A stretch of DNA of 64,000 nt from OFTM10 sp964196195. GTDB lineage: Bacteria; Actinomycetota; Acidimicrobiia; Acidimicrobiales; Aldehydirespiratoraceae. Numbering within the stretch: the stretch's first letter is position 1; each line of letters begins with the position of its first letter. Positions 23,767 to 32,535 of this stretch are shown here, piece by piece. The position numbers were made by a program, and so were the translations under genes. Location of the stretch: NCBI GenBank assembly GCA_964196195.1, contig CAXMSE010000034.1:1-64000 (forward strand). The letters are read 5' to 3'. Under the pieces are notes generated by a model. It saw only the letters and a program-made list of their open reading frames with translations. It was not told the origin of the DNA and ran no database searches.

Positions 23767-24477
23767 ATGCGAATCCTCGTGGTCGACGACGAAGTGGAGC
23801 TCGCGGATGCTGTTGCCAGGGGTCTCCGCCGTGAGGGCTACGCCGTTGATGTGGCCCACGATGGCGAGTCAGCCCTCGACAAGGCCACGCTCACGCCCTA
23901 CGACCTGGTGTGCCTCGACATCACCATGCCGGGCATCGACGGGCTCGAGGTGTGTCGCCAACTTCGCGCCGAACCGCCTGGGGGCGTAACTCCCAGGGTA
24001 TTGATGCTCACCGCACGCGATGGCATCGACGATCGCATCACCGGACTCGACCACGGGGCCGACGACTATCTCGTCAAACCCTTCGCGTTCGGCGAGCTCA
24101 CGGCCCGGGTGCGCTCCCTGTTGCGGCGAGACACGGCGCGCACCAGCTCCACGTATGTGGTAGGCGACATCCATCTCGACGACGCCAAGCACCGGGCGCG
24201 GCGAGCCGATCGCGATCTGGAGCTGACAGCCAAGGAGTTCGCTCTCCTGCGCTACTTCATGACCCACGCCGATGAGGTTCTCTCCCAGGAGCACCTCCTC
24301 GAACACGTGTGGGACGAGCACGCCGATCCGTTCACCAACACGGTTCGCGTCACCGTGGGCACCCTGCGGCGCAAGCTCTCCGAGGACCACGAGCTCCAGG
24401 CCATCGAAACGGTGATCGGCAGTGGCTACCGCCTGGTCGGTGCCGGGTCCGCCTCCGACCCCGAGTCCGATGACTAG
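23767..24477 (+). CDS. OmpR/PhoB-type response regulator (MprA-like)
   Basis: A 236-residue two-domain regulator. The receiver domain starts MRILVVDDEVELADAVARG with the acidic pair at 8-9; the phospho-acceptor is Asp51 in VCLDITMPG, followed by the conserved Thr in MLTARD and Lys in VKPFAFGEL. The C-terminal winged helix (about 130-228) reads LTAKEFALLRYFMTHADEVLSQEHLLEHVW and VRVTVGTLRRKL, and ends IETVIGSGYRLV. It overlaps the histidine kinase gene by 8 bp. With the kinase and HtrA protease it reproduces the mprA-mprB-pepD order of mycobacteria, a cell-envelope stress system; that functional match is an inference. Confidence 0.92.
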   Translation: MRILVVDDEVELADAVARGLRREGYAVDVAHDGESALDKATLTPYDLVCLDITMPGIDGLEVCRQLRAEPPGGVTPRVLMLTARDGIDDRITGLDHGADDYLVKPFAFGELTARVRSLLRRDTARTSSTYVVGDIHLDDAKHRARRADRDLELTAKEFALLRYFMTHADEVLSQEHLLEHVWDEHADPFTNTVRVTVGTLRRKLSEDHELQAIETVIGSGYRLVGAGSASDPESDD

Positions 24478-25699
24478 CTCCGATCCGCCCCTCGGCTCGA
24501 CGGTGGGAGCCCGTCTGCCGGGGTGGGCGGGGTCGATCCGATTCCGCTTGATGGTGCTCTATTCGGTCCTGCTGTTCGGGCTCGCCACCGTCGTGGTGGG
24601 CGGCATCTATGCGGGTCTGGCCCGCAGCCTGGAAGACCAGGACGTATCGCGCACCGAGGAAGCCAACATCCTCTTCATGGACCGCGAAGGCCGCGACATG
24701 ATCGGCACGATCGAGTTCGAGGTCACCGACCCCTTGGCCCTGTTCGAGCGTGAGGTGAACGAGCAGGCGCTCGATCAGCTCCGAACCTACGCATTCGGGG
24801 CCCTAGGGCTTTTGTTCGTGGGAAGTCTCGGGGTCGGCTGGTTCGTGGCCGGGCTCGTTCTCAGGCCGGTGGGGCGAATCACATCGGTGGCCCGCGACAT
24901 CCAACACACCGACCTATCGCGCCGCATCGAACTCGACGGTCCCGAGGATGAACTCAAAAACCTTGCCGACACCTTCGATGAGATGCTGGGGCGACTTGAC
25001 GACGCCTTCGAGTCCCAGCGTGAATTCATCCACGAGGCCAGTCATGAGCTGCGCAATCCGCTGGCGGTGATCCGCACCAACGTAGATGTGGCCTTGGCTG
25101 ATCCCGATGCCTCCGTCGACGATCTTCGATCGGCGAGCGAGGTCGTGGGCCGGTCGGCGGAGCGGATGAGCACCCTCGTCGACGACCTGTTGATCTACGC
25201 CCGCCACGGCACGCGTGCCACCCGCGAGGAAGACTTCGACCTGGCCGAACTCGCACACCACCTCACCGAGGAGTTCGCCGCCCCTGCTGAGGCCTGCGAA
25301 CTCGAACTGGTGGTGGATATATCACCGGAGCAGTTGCCGGTTTGTGGCGATGGGCCCGCGGTTCGCCGAGCGGTTGCGAATCTGCTCGCCAACGCCGTGC
25401 GCCTGGCTCCCCCCAACACCAAGGTGACGGTGTCGGCCTCCCGACTCGACGGCTGGCACTCGATCTCGGTGGCCGACGAGGGCCCCGGGATCGCCGCGGA
25501 AGACCATCTCCGTGTGTTTCAGCGATTCTGGAGAGGCGATCGGTCCCGGGCTCGCCAGGAGGGCCGATCCGGGCTCGGCCTCACGATCGTGCGCCAGATC
25601 GTGGAGGCTCACGGGGGGCGAGTCGACCTCTCCTCCGACACAGGGATGGGCTCCACATTCGTGTTGTGGTTCCCTCGCAGCATCCATGCCCGCGACTAA
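24470..25699 (+). CDS. sensor histidine kinase (MprB-like)
   Basis: A 409-residue membrane kinase. Helix 1 (FRLMVLYSVLLFGLATVVVGGIY, about 25-47) and helix 2 (LGLLFVGSLGVGWFVAGLVL, about 108-128) flank a roughly 60-residue extracytoplasmic loop. A HAMP domain follows, then the dimerisation helix with His192 in HEASHELRNPLAVI. The ATP domain carries N box LLANAVRLAP, G1 VADEGPGIA, F box RVFQRFWRGD and G2 GRSGLGLTIV. The N box has NAV rather than NAxKY, a mild variation. ATG 24470 overlaps the regulator stop codon region. Confidence 0.92.
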   Translation: MTSSDPPLGSTVGARLPGWAGSIRFRLMVLYSVLLFGLATVVVGGIYAGLARSLEDQDVSRTEEANILFMDREGRDMIGTIEFEVTDPLALFEREVNEQALDQLRTYAFGALGLLFVGSLGVGWFVAGLVLRPVGRITSVARDIQHTDLSRRIELDGPEDELKNLADTFDEMLGRLDDAFESQREFIHEASHELRNPLAVIRTNVDVALADPDASVDDLRSASEVVGRSAERMSTLVDDLLIYARHGTRATREEDFDLAELAHHLTEEFAAPAEACELELVVDISPEQLPVCGDGPAVRRAVANLLANAVRLAPPNTKVTVSASRLDGWHSISVADEGPGIAAEDHLRVFQRFWRGDRSRARQEGRSGLGLTIVRQIVEAHGGRVDLSSDTGMGSTFVLWFPRSIHARD

Positions 25700-25700
25700 G

Positions 25701-25714
25701 CGGCAGATCTGCCG
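25701..25714. repeat. 14-bp perfect palindrome after the kinase gene
   Basis: CGGCAGATCTGCCG is self-complementary without spacer and starts one base after the kinase stop. It could be a protein-binding site for control of the downstream htrA-like gene, or simply part of the terminator region. Confidence 0.4.
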
Positions 25715-25733
25715 AAGGAATAGAGGCCGATCT

Positions 25734-25765
25734 CGGCTGGTTCTCCTTTCAGCCGATTTTCTTTC
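25734..25765 (+). terminator. hairpin with T-rich tail between kinase and protease genes
   Basis: CGGCTG (25734-25739) pairs with CAGCCG (25750-25755) around a 10-nt loop and is followed by ATTTTCTTTC, a plausible though weak intrinsic terminator. It would separate the kinase gene from the HtrA gene, which has its own candidate -10 TATTGT at 25796-25801, 6 nt before its ATG. Confidence 0.4.
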
Positions 25766-25807
25766 GGCCTTACCGTCCCTTTCGCCTACTCCTTCTATTG
25801 TCTGAAC

Positions 25808-27304
25808 ATGGATCGATACCCGATCGACAATTCGTCCGACAACGACTCCCCCTCGTTGTCGGACCGGCCCGCCGACGAGTGGTCCGTCACACCAGATAGC
25901 ACCGGCTCTGACTCTCCCCGAGCACTGCCGGATCCGGTTCCCCCACCGGATGGCGTGAACGACCCTTCGGCGGGCCCAACCCTTCTGCCGCCCCCACCCC
26001 CTCCGCCGCGGGCGGCAGAAACTCCTCCCACCGTTCCATGGGACCGCCCTCCCGTGTCGAACGCTCCTCCGAGTCCGGCCGGATTCACTCCAATTGCGGC
26101 TCCCTCCACCGCTCCGGCCGGACCCCCCACGACGTCACCCCCAGTGGTTCTGGCAGAGCTCCAGCCTTTCGGCAAGCACCGGGATCGCTGGCGGGTGGCG
26201 GCAGGTGCCCTCGGCGGGATGGCGGTCAGCGCCGTTCTGGTCGGGGGTGGTTTCGCGCTCGGTCAGGTTGTCGACGACAACGACCCGCCGGCTGCGGCCG
26301 ACTCGGCGTCTCCGATAGGCACCGCCCGCCCCGCGATAGCGGAGCCGGGTGCCGATGCCTCCTCTTCGGGCTCGATCTCGGTACAGCCCGGCCCTCTTTC
26401 CGGAGTCGACGCTGATGAGCCGGTCTCGGCGGTGGCCGATGCCGTTGCCTCGTCGGTGGTTTTGATCAACACCAGCATCGGCCAGGGCTCAGGCATCGTG
26501 TGGGACGCCGAGAACGGCTACATCGTCACCAACAACCATGTCGTGGGCGATGCCTCCACGGTGGCCGTCCTTCTCCACAATGGAATCCAAACCACCGGCA
26601 CAGTGGTGGGAGGCGACTCGGCCCGCGACGTCGCTGTCATACAGGTCGACCCCGATGGGCTCGGCCTCAATGCCGCTGTCTTCGCGCCGAGCGAGACGGT
26701 TGAGGTGGGCCAGCTCGCGGTGGCCATCGGCAGCCCCTTCGGACTCGACCAGTCCGTCACCGCCGGTATCGTCAGCGCAGTCAACCGGATCAACACCTTC
26801 GGCGGATCCGATCCCGCCAATCCGGTGCCGGTGTCGATGCTGCAAACCGACGCTCCGATCAACCCCGGCAACTCCGGGGGCGCCCTCGCCGACCGTCAGG
26901 GTCGGGTGATCGGCATGAACACCTCGATTCGCACCGACGGCGTGTCGAGCGATAACGCCGGTGTCGGATTCGCAGTGCCGTCCGACACGATCGTCCTCAT
27001 CGCTCAGCGCATCGTCAACGGCGAGTCGCTCGAACTCGGCTTCCTCGGGATCGGCGGCGACACCCTCACCGACGGCACCCTCGGAGCAATCGTCACCGAA
27101 GTGGTGGATTCGTCGCCTGCCAGCGTCGGCGGCATCGAGGTCGGCGACCTCATCATCTCGGTGAACAACAGCCTGATATCCACGATGGACGAGCTCGCAG
27201 CCGACTTCAAGTTCTTCCGTCCGGGCGAGATGGTCGAGATCGAGGTGCTTCGCGACGGTGAGCGTCTGGTGATGATGGTCGAGGTGGGGATCCAACCAGG
27301 TTGA
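25808..27304 (+). CDS. HtrA/DegP-like membrane serine protease with PDZ domain (PepD-like)
   Basis: A 498-residue protein. The N-terminal cytoplasmic region (1-130) is acidic then proline-rich. One membrane helix (about 137-157) is followed by a Ser/Ala/Pro linker, the trypsin-like domain (about 205-395) and a PDZ domain (about 405-495: LGFLGIGGDTL, DSSPASVGGIEVGDLIISVN). The triad is His244 (NNHVVG), Asp274 (RDVAVI) and Ser356 (NPGNSGG). It would degrade or refold proteins outside the membrane. TATTGT 6 nt before the ATG suggests a leaderless start. It follows a two-component system, as pepD follows mprAB in mycobacteria. Confidence 0.92.
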   Translation: MDRYPIDNSSDNDSPSLSDRPADEWSVTPDSTGSDSPRALPDPVPPPDGVNDPSAGPTLLPPPPPPPRAAETPPTVPWDRPPVSNAPPSPAGFTPIAAPSTAPAGPPTTSPPVVLAELQPFGKHRDRWRVAAGALGGMAVSAVLVGGGFALGQVVDDNDPPAAADSASPIGTARPAIAEPGADASSSGSISVQPGPLSGVDADEPVSAVADAVASSVVLINTSIGQGSGIVWDAENGYIVTNNHVVGDASTVAVLLHNGIQTTGTVVGGDSARDVAVIQVDPDGLGLNAAVFAPSETVEVGQLAVAIGSPFGLDQSVTAGIVSAVNRINTFGGSDPANPVPVSMLQTDAPINPGNSGGALADRQGRVIGMNTSIRTDGVSSDNAGVGFAVPSDTIVLIAQRIVNGESLELGFLGIGGDTLTDGTLGAIVTEVVDSSPASVGGIEVGDLIISVNNSLISTMDELAADFKFFRPGEMVEIEVLRDGERLVMMVEVGIQPG

Positions 27305-27338
27305 CCGGGACGGGCCCAAGGCTCTCCCAACCGACCAG

Positions 27339-27344
27339 TAGGAT
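27339..27344 (+). promoter_or_regulatory. candidate -10 element of ftsY
   Basis: TAGGAT lies 9 nt before the ATG of ftsY, with no ribosome site in the gap. Confidence 0.4.
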
Positions 27345-27353
27345 GCGGCTCCC

Positions 27354-28445
27354 ATGTTCTTCGCCGTAATCATCGCTATCGCCGCCCTGGTCATCATCGG
27401 TGCATCGTTCGTTGTTCTTCGTCTTGACCGGTCACGCACCGATTCGGGCCTGGTCATCGATCCGACCGACGTCGTCGACCTGGGCGAGGCCCAACCCGAT
27501 CTCGCCGCGCCAGCCCCGATCGAAGACGCGCCGAGACCCACGTTTCGTGAGCGTCTCTCCACTGCACGATCGTCGTTGTCGGGCTTCCTCGGTGGTGTGT
27601 TCTCGGGTGGGATCCGCGCCGAGACATGGGAAGAGCTCGAGGAGGCTCTGATCCGCGCCGATGTCGGCGTGTCCACGTCCAATGAGATCATGGAGGCGGT
27701 GAAGGCCAAGGCAGTCGAAGCCGGCACCGAAGACTCGGCCGAGCTGATCGACATCGTGAAAGGCCAACTCCTCGACCGTCTCACCGGATTCGACCGTTCC
27801 CTGTCGGCCGACGTCGAGGCCGCGGGTGGAGAGCCCGGCCCTGCGGTGTGGCTCTTCGTGGGAGTCAACGGCGTGGGTAAGACCACCACGATCGGCAAGC
27901 TCGCCTCCCGGGAATCCGCCGACGGTCGCACCCTGGTGCTCGCCGCGGGCGATACCTTCCGCGCCGCCGCAGTCGAACAACTCACCATGTGGGCCGAACG
28001 CAGCGAGGTCGACATCGTGCGCGGCGCAGAGGGCGCCGATCCCTCGTCAGTCGTGTTCGACGCGGTCGAACGGGCGAACGCCCGCAACGCCGATCTGGTG
28101 ATGGCCGACACCGCAGGTCGCCTCCAGAACAAGACCAACCTCATGGAGGAGCTGCGCAAGGTGCGCAGGGTGGCCGAGAAGGGGTCTGGAACCGTCACCG
28201 AGACCCTGCTGGTGATCGATGCCACCACCGGCCAGAACGGCATGAGCCAGGCCAAGCAGTTCGCCGAGGCGGTGGATGTCACCGGGGTGGTGCTCACCAA
28301 GCTCGACGGCTCCGCCAAGGGCGGCATCGTGGTGGCAATCCATTCCGAGCTGGGCCTGCCGGTGAAGCTCGTTGGGCTCGGCGAAGGCATCAACGATCTG
28401 GTGGAGTTCGACGAGAACGAGTTCGTCGACGCCCTCTTCGAATAG
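27354..28445 (+). CDS. ftsY: signal recognition particle receptor FtsY
   Basis: A 363-residue SRP receptor GTPase. An N-terminal membrane helix (FFAVIIAIAALVIIGASFVVL) replaces the usual amphipathic anchor, a form common in actinobacteria. A short acidic linker leads to the N domain (about 65-150) and the G domain. G1 is GVNGVGKTTTIGK (about 169-181), followed by DTFRAAAVEQL, G3 DTAGRL, G4 TKLDG and the closing GLGEGINDLVEF. It docks ribosome-SRP complexes at the membrane together with Ffh, encoded one gene downstream. Confidence 0.97.
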   Translation: MFFAVIIAIAALVIIGASFVVLRLDRSRTDSGLVIDPTDVVDLGEAQPDLAAPAPIEDAPRPTFRERLSTARSSLSGFLGGVFSGGIRAETWEELEEALIRADVGVSTSNEIMEAVKAKAVEAGTEDSAELIDIVKGQLLDRLTGFDRSLSADVEAAGGEPGPAVWLFVGVNGVGKTTTIGKLASRESADGRTLVLAAGDTFRAAAVEQLTMWAERSEVDIVRGAEGADPSSVVFDAVERANARNADLVMADTAGRLQNKTNLMEELRKVRRVAEKGSGTVTETLLVIDATTGQNGMSQAKQFAEAVDVTGVVLTKLDGSAKGGIVVAIHSELGLPVKLVGLGEGINDLVEFDENEFVDALFE

Positions 28446-28475
28446 GAGTATCGCCACCTTGCGCGGAGGCCTCGC

Positions 28476-28925
28476 TCAACTCAGCGGGTTGTGGCCGCAC
28501 GCCACCAGGGCGTCGCTCACCCTGCTGATGGCTGTGCTCACGCGACCGGTATCGGTTTGGTCCTGGGCTTTGGCCAGAGCCGCCTCGAGGTCGAGGCCGT
28601 CGGACAGGGCGCTGTCGACCAGGAGGCTGAGATCCATCAGGCGGGCGATGTCGATGCTCAGGTCGATTGGAGCCGCGGCTCGGGCATCGGCGAGGGCACG
28701 GCGCAGGTTGGTGATGTCGCGGGGATCGTCGCCGACAGCAGAACCATCGAGGATCGCACCCCATGCGCCGATCGCGTTGGTGGCCTGACACCAGGCGACC
28801 TGATCGAATTCGGCGGCCGCCTCGCTCACGCCGTTGTCGTCGCCGCGTGAGACCAGCAGCGCGGCCGCGACGAAGACCGCAGCGAGCGCTGAGATGATCG
28901 TCCACTGGCGCACCGTGAAGTTCAT
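28476..28925 (-). CDS. membrane-anchored small protein, uncharacterised
   Basis: A 149-residue protein: N-terminal membrane helix (WTIISALAAVFVAAALLVS), a short acidic linker and a helical domain with two cysteines (VAWCQATNA and LVACGHNPLS). Same plan as the protein at 14298, though they are not clearly homologous by eye. ATG 28925 is chosen because TAGCGT lies 7 nt upstream on the minus strand (28933-28938), a spacing seen before other genes here; a longer frame from 28979 is possible. It is inserted between ftsY and ffh on the opposite strand, breaking what is often a co-directional pair. Function unknown. Confidence 0.65.
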   Translation of the reverse strand: MNFTVRQWTIISALAAVFVAAALLVSRGDDNGVSEAAAEFDQVAWCQATNAIGAWGAILDGSAVGDDPRDITNLRRALADARAAAPIDLSIDIARLMDLSLLVDSALSDGLDLEAALAKAQDQTDTGRVSTAISRVSDALVACGHNPLS

Positions 28926-28989
28926 GATCGCGACGCTAACGGCCTCGCCGGCCCGGGAGAGCGCGGTTCGGGGCGACACATGGCGCCGC

Positions 28990-28995
28990 TAGCCT
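28990..28995 (+). promoter_or_regulatory. candidate -10 element of ffh
   Basis: TAGCCT lies 9 nt before the ffh ATG with no ribosome site in between. Confidence 0.4.
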
Positions 28996-29004
28996 GACCC
29001 GATC

Positions 29005-30450
29005 ATGTTCGAGAACCTCTCAGACCGATTCGACGGCATATTCAGCCGGATCCGTGGCCGCGGTAAGCTGAGCCAGGAAGACATCGACGAGACCCTCCGC
29101 GAGATCCGCCTCGCCCTGCTGGAGGCCGACGTCAACCTCGATGTCGTCAAGACCATGGTTGGTCGGATCCGGGCTCGGGCCGAGGGCGACGAACTCTCCG
29201 GAGCGCTCAACCCCGCCCAGCAGGTCATCAAGATCGTGCTCGACGAGCTCACTACCAGCCTCGGTGGCGAGTCGATGAAGATCAACTACGCGAGCAAGCC
29301 GCCCACCGTGGTGCTCATGGCCGGCTTGCAGGGCGCAGGCAAGACCACCAACGCCGGCAAGCTCGCCCAGTGGTTCAAGAAGCAGGGCCGCAACCCCCTG
29401 CTGGTGGGAGCCGATCTCCAACGCCCGGCCGCAGTCGAACAGCTTCGTGTCCTCGGCACCCAGGTGGGCGTTCCCGTGTTCTCGGAGCCCACCGGCCCTG
29501 TCGAGGTGGCGGGAGCCGCCATCGTCGAGGCCAACCGCACCGGGCGCGATGTCGTGATCGTCGACACCGCCGGTCGGCTTGCCATCGACGAGGAGATGAT
29601 GGCCGAGGTCCGACAGATCTCCGATGCGGTCGACCCCCACTACACCTTCCTGGTGATCGACGCGATGACCGGCCAAGATGCCGTCACCACCGCCCACGCG
29701 TTCAACGAAACCCTCGAGCTCGACGGTGTCATCCTCACCAAGCTCGATGGCGATGCCCGCGGCGGTGCGGCCCTGTCGGTGAAGGAGGTGGTCGGCAAAC
29801 CGATCGCGTTCGCGTCCACCGGCGAGAAGCTCGACGAGTTCGAAACCTTCCACCCTGACCGGCTCGCCAGCCGCATCCTCGGCATGGGCGATGTCGAGAC
29901 CCTCATCGAAAAGGCCGAGGAGGCCTTCGAAAAGGAAGAGGCCGAGGAGACCGCTGCTCGTCTCCTGGAAGGCACCTTCACCCTCGAGGATTTCCTCGAG
30001 CAGATGCAGCAGATCAAGAAGATGGGTTCCATCGGAAGCCTGATGGGAATGATGCCGGGTATCCCGAAGGAGGCCCGCGATGTCGAGATCGACGACAAGC
30101 AGGTCGACCGCATCGAAGGGATCATCCGCTCGATGACCCCCGACGAGCGCGTCAACCCCGACATCATCGACGGGTCTCGTCGCCAACGCATTGCCGCGGG
30201 CTGTGGCCAGTCGGCGAGCGACGTGAAGCAGCTTCTCGATCAATTTTCCCAGATGCGAAAAATGATGAAACAGTTCGCCGGGTTCGGCACCAAGAAGATG
30301 AATCCGAAGAACCGAAACAAGGGCAGGAAGGGCAAGAAGGGCGGTCGCCACAAGGGTGGAAGGGTCACCGAGAAGGGTTCCGCAAAGGTGCCGAAGTCGC
30401 CATTGTCGCTTCCGGGGTTGGAAACAGGGGACTTCCCCGGATTGAATTAG
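29005..30450 (+). CDS. ffh: signal recognition particle GTPase Ffh
   Basis: A 481-residue SRP54 protein. The N domain (1-90) is followed by the G domain with G1 GLQGAGKTTNAGK (about 109-121), DLQRPAAVEQL, DTAGRLAIDEEMMAE and TKLDGDARGGAAL. The methionine-rich M domain (about 325-440) carries EQMQQIKKMGSIGSLMGMMPG and QMRKMMKQFAGFGTKKMN, which bind signal peptides and 4.5S RNA. The basic C-terminal tail (KGRKGKKGGRHKGGR) is longer than in E. coli. A T-tailed hairpin overlaps its stop codon. Confidence 0.97.
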   Translation: MFENLSDRFDGIFSRIRGRGKLSQEDIDETLREIRLALLEADVNLDVVKTMVGRIRARAEGDELSGALNPAQQVIKIVLDELTTSLGGESMKINYASKPPTVVLMAGLQGAGKTTNAGKLAQWFKKQGRNPLLVGADLQRPAAVEQLRVLGTQVGVPVFSEPTGPVEVAGAAIVEANRTGRDVVIVDTAGRLAIDEEMMAEVRQISDAVDPHYTFLVIDAMTGQDAVTTAHAFNETLELDGVILTKLDGDARGGAALSVKEVVGKPIAFASTGEKLDEFETFHPDRLASRILGMGDVETLIEKAEEAFEKEEAEETAARLLEGTFTLEDFLEQMQQIKKMGSIGSLMGMMPGIPKEARDVEIDDKQVDRIEGIIRSMTPDERVNPDIIDGSRRQRIAAGCGQSASDVKQLLDQFSQMRKMMKQFAGFGTKKMNPKNRNKGRKGKKGGRHKGGRVTEKGSAKVPKSPLSLPGLETGDFPGLN

Positions 30451-30469
30451 CCGGTTGCCCGGCCTTTTT
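30450..30469 (+). terminator. intrinsic terminator after ffh
   Basis: GCCGG-TTGC-CCGGC (30450-30463) followed by C and TTTTT (30465-30469). The stem is short, 5 bp, but GC-only, and it starts at the last base of the ffh stop codon. It separates ffh from the rpsP operon. Confidence 0.6.
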
Positions 30470-30519
30470 CGCCGCGCACCACCTCGTCAAGATCGCCTTC
30501 AGAGAGAAACAGAGCACCA

Positions 30520-30906
30520 ATGGCCGTCAAGCTCCGCCTCATGCGGATGGGCAAGAAGAAGCAGCCCACCTACCGTGTAGTCGCCGCAGACTCGCGTTCG
30601 CCTCGCAATGGACGTTTCATCGAGATCATCGGTACCTACGAACCACGCCAGGATCCGTCCGTCATCAAGATCGACAACGAGCGGGCCGTCCACTGGCTCC
30701 AACACGGCGCCCAGCCCACCGAGCGCGTCGAGAAGCTGTTGAAGATCTCGGGTGCATGGACCGAACACACCGGCGAAACCATCGAGACGGCCGTTCCCGA
30801 GCGGGCCACCAAGAAATCGGCCAAGCAGCTCGAGAAGGAACGCAAGGCCGCTGAGGCCTCTGCTTCCGGCAACGAAGACTCCACCGACACCGAGGACTCA
30901 GAATGA
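30520..30906 (+). CDS. rpsP: 30S ribosomal protein S16
   Basis: A 128-residue S16. The ribosomal core is residues 1-85: [42 protein letters not shown], then [25 protein letters not shown]. The remaining 40 residues form a charged Lys/Glu/Ala tail ([16 protein letters not shown] and [13 protein letters not shown]), typical of the extended S16 of actinobacteria. First gene of rpsP-khpA-rimM-trmD; its stop overlaps the khpA start by 4 bp. Confidence 0.97.
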   Translation: MAVKLRLMRMGKKKQPTYRVVAADSRSPRNGRFIEIIGTYEPRQDPSVIKIDNERAVHWLQHGAQPTERVEKLLKISGAWTEHTGETIETAVPERATKKSAKQLEKERKAAEASASGNEDSTDTEDSE

Positions 30907-31151
30907 GCGCTGCAGCCGCCGCATCCGTATGTGAGTACGTGGTCCGCCAAATCGTAGACGACCCTGATGCCGTCGCAGTCGCTCAGAGCGACACCGATGG
31001 CGGTATCCGACTCGATGTCACCGTCGGCGATGGCGACATGGGCCGCGTGATCGGCAAGCGTGGGCGTGTCGCCGGAGCGATCCGCACCGTCGTGCGCGCC
31101 GCCGGCGTCGACGACGAGATCGGTTCTATCGAGGTCGAGTTCGTCGACTGA
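30903..31151 (+). CDS. khpA: KH-domain RNA-binding protein KhpA
   Basis: An 82-residue single KH domain (YlqC/KhpA family). The GxxG RNA-binding loop is [15 protein letters not shown] (about 50-64), preceded by [11 protein letters not shown]. It binds RNA, in other bacteria together with KhpB, and affects cell division or small-RNA function. ATGA overlap with rpsP (start 30903) shows coupling. A 13-bp inverted repeat covers its stop codon. Confidence 0.93.
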   Translation: MSAAAAASVCEYVVRQIVDDPDAVAVAQSDTDGGIRLDVTVGDGDMGRVIGKRGRVAGAIRTVVRAAGVDDEIGSIEVEFVD

Positions 31152-31170
31152 CGGCAAGCCGTCAGTCGAC
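31143..31170 (+). promoter_or_regulatory. 13-bp perfect hairpin between khpA and rimM
   Basis: GTCGACTGACGGC (31143-31155) and GCCGTCAGTCGAC (31158-31170) are exact reverse complements with only AA between. The khpA stop codon lies inside the left arm and the rimM ATG begins 7 nt after the right arm, where no ribosome site is seen. No T-run follows. It may be a processing site, an attenuator or a translational control element. Confidence 0.65.
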
Positions 31171-31177
31171 TCCGTCG

Positions 31178-31648
31178 ATGCTGGAGGTCGGCAGGATCGC
31201 CCGCCCCCACGGGGTGCGAGGTGAGGTGAACGTGGTCCTCACGTCCAACCGCGACGAACGGGTCGCGCCTGGCGCGGTGCTCACCACGCCCTCGGGTTTG
31301 GCGCTCGAGGTCGAGTCGTCGCGCCCCCACAAGAACGGCTTCATCGTCCGACTCGCCGGGGTGAGCACTCGCGAAAGGGCCGAAGAGCTCCGAAACACCG
31401 TCGTTTCGGCCGAGCCGATCGACGACCCCGACGAGCTCTGGGTGCACGACCTCATCGGGGCTGATGTCATCGATCAGGATGGTGTGGCCCGCGGCCGCGT
31501 CGTCCGGCTGCTCGAGAATCCGGCATCGGATCTCCTTGAGCTCGACTCCGGTGCTCTGGTACCCGTGCGGTTCATCGTGGAGTATGTCGCGGCCGAGACC
31601 ATCCGGGTTGAGGTCCCCGAGGGACTCTTCGACATCAACGAAACGTAA
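31178..31648 (+). CDS. rimM: 16S rRNA processing protein RimM
   Basis: A 156-residue RimM. The N-terminal beta-barrel starts LEVGRIARPHGVRGEVNVVL, the family hallmark, and the C-terminal PRC-barrel contains DELWVHDLIGADVIDQDGVARGRVV and YVAAETIRVEVPEGLF. It binds S19 and assists 30S head maturation. ATG 31178 is placed by the conserved N-terminus; the ribosome site is poor and the strong hairpin at 31143-31170 lies just upstream. Its TAA shares a base with the trmD ATG. Confidence 0.94.
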   Translation: MLEVGRIARPHGVRGEVNVVLTSNRDERVAPGAVLTTPSGLALEVESSRPHKNGFIVRLAGVSTRERAEELRNTVVSAEPIDDPDELWVHDLIGADVIDQDGVARGRVVRLLENPASDLLELDSGALVPVRFIVEYVAAETIRVEVPEGLFDINET

Positions 31649-32397
31649 TGGCGGCCGCTACCCCAGCCCTGCGCGTCGACATCTTCACGATCTTCGCGGA
31701 GATGGTCGACCAGATGGCCGGCCAATCCGTCATCGGACGCGGTCGGCGCGACGGACATCTCGATGTGCGGGTCCACGATCTCAGAGCCACCACAACCGAC
31801 GTGCACCACACCGTCGACGATGCGCCCTTCGGCGGCGGCGCCGGCATGGTGATGATGCCCGAGCCCTTGTTTGGCGCGGTGGAGGCTGTCGACCCGCCCC
31901 GCCCTCTCTACTATCTGTCTCCAGCCGGGCGTCCCTTCGATCAGGAGATGGCCGACGAGCTGGCTGGCTTGGGTGGATTCTCCCTGCTGTGTGGTCGCTA
32001 TGAAGGTGTCGATGAAAGGGTGCGTGAGCACCTCGTCGATGGTGAGATTTCGGTGGGCGACGTGGTGTTGGCCGGGGGAGAGGTTGCAGCCCTGCTGGTT
32101 CTGGAGGCCGTGGGTCGTCTCGTTCCGGGGGTCCTGGGCAACACCAACTCCACCGATGATGAATCCTTCTCACACGGCCTGCTCGAATACCCCCACTACA
32201 CCCGACCGGCTGAATTTCGCGGCTGGGAAGTCCCTGTGGTGTTGAGGTCGGGCGATCACGGCAAGGTCGACCGCTGGCGGCGGGCCCAGGCGCTTTACCG
32301 TACCGCAGCTCTGAGGCCCGATCTCATCGAGGCGCGCGGTGGCATCAGCGATGAAGAGAGCTCCCTGATGGACGAGTTCGGTCTCGGCGCGAGCTGA
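31648..32397 (+). CDS. trmD: tRNA (guanine37-N1)-methyltransferase TrmD
   Basis: A 249-residue SPOUT methyltransferase that makes m1G37 in tRNAs reading CNN-type codons and prevents frameshifting. Typical segments are RVDIFTIFAEMVDQMAGQSVIGR, DDAPFGGGAGMVMMPEPLF, YLSPAGRPFDQEMADELA, the knot loop LLCGRYEGVDERV, and EISVGDVVLAGGEVAALVLLEA-like residues up to about 153, followed by LEYPHYTRPAEFRGWEVP. The start overlaps the rimM stop by one base. Confidence 0.96.
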   Translation: MAAATPALRVDIFTIFAEMVDQMAGQSVIGRGRRDGHLDVRVHDLRATTTDVHHTVDDAPFGGGAGMVMMPEPLFGAVEAVDPPRPLYYLSPAGRPFDQEMADELAGLGGFSLLCGRYEGVDERVREHLVDGEISVGDVVLAGGEVAALLVLEAVGRLVPGVLGNTNSTDDESFSHGLLEYPHYTRPAEFRGWEVPVVLRSGDHGKVDRWRRAQALYRTAALRPDLIEARGGISDEESSLMDEFGLGAS

Positions 32398-32535
32398 ACT
32401 CTCCACCGGCGAGAAGTGAGTCCATCAAGGGGTGGTGTCGGTGGCGATGCGCTCTAGACTCGATCGTCGGCCCCGGTCCCCAGACCGCGCCACAATCCAC
32501 CGAGTTTCACCTCCCGATTCGCACGGAGCGCAGCA

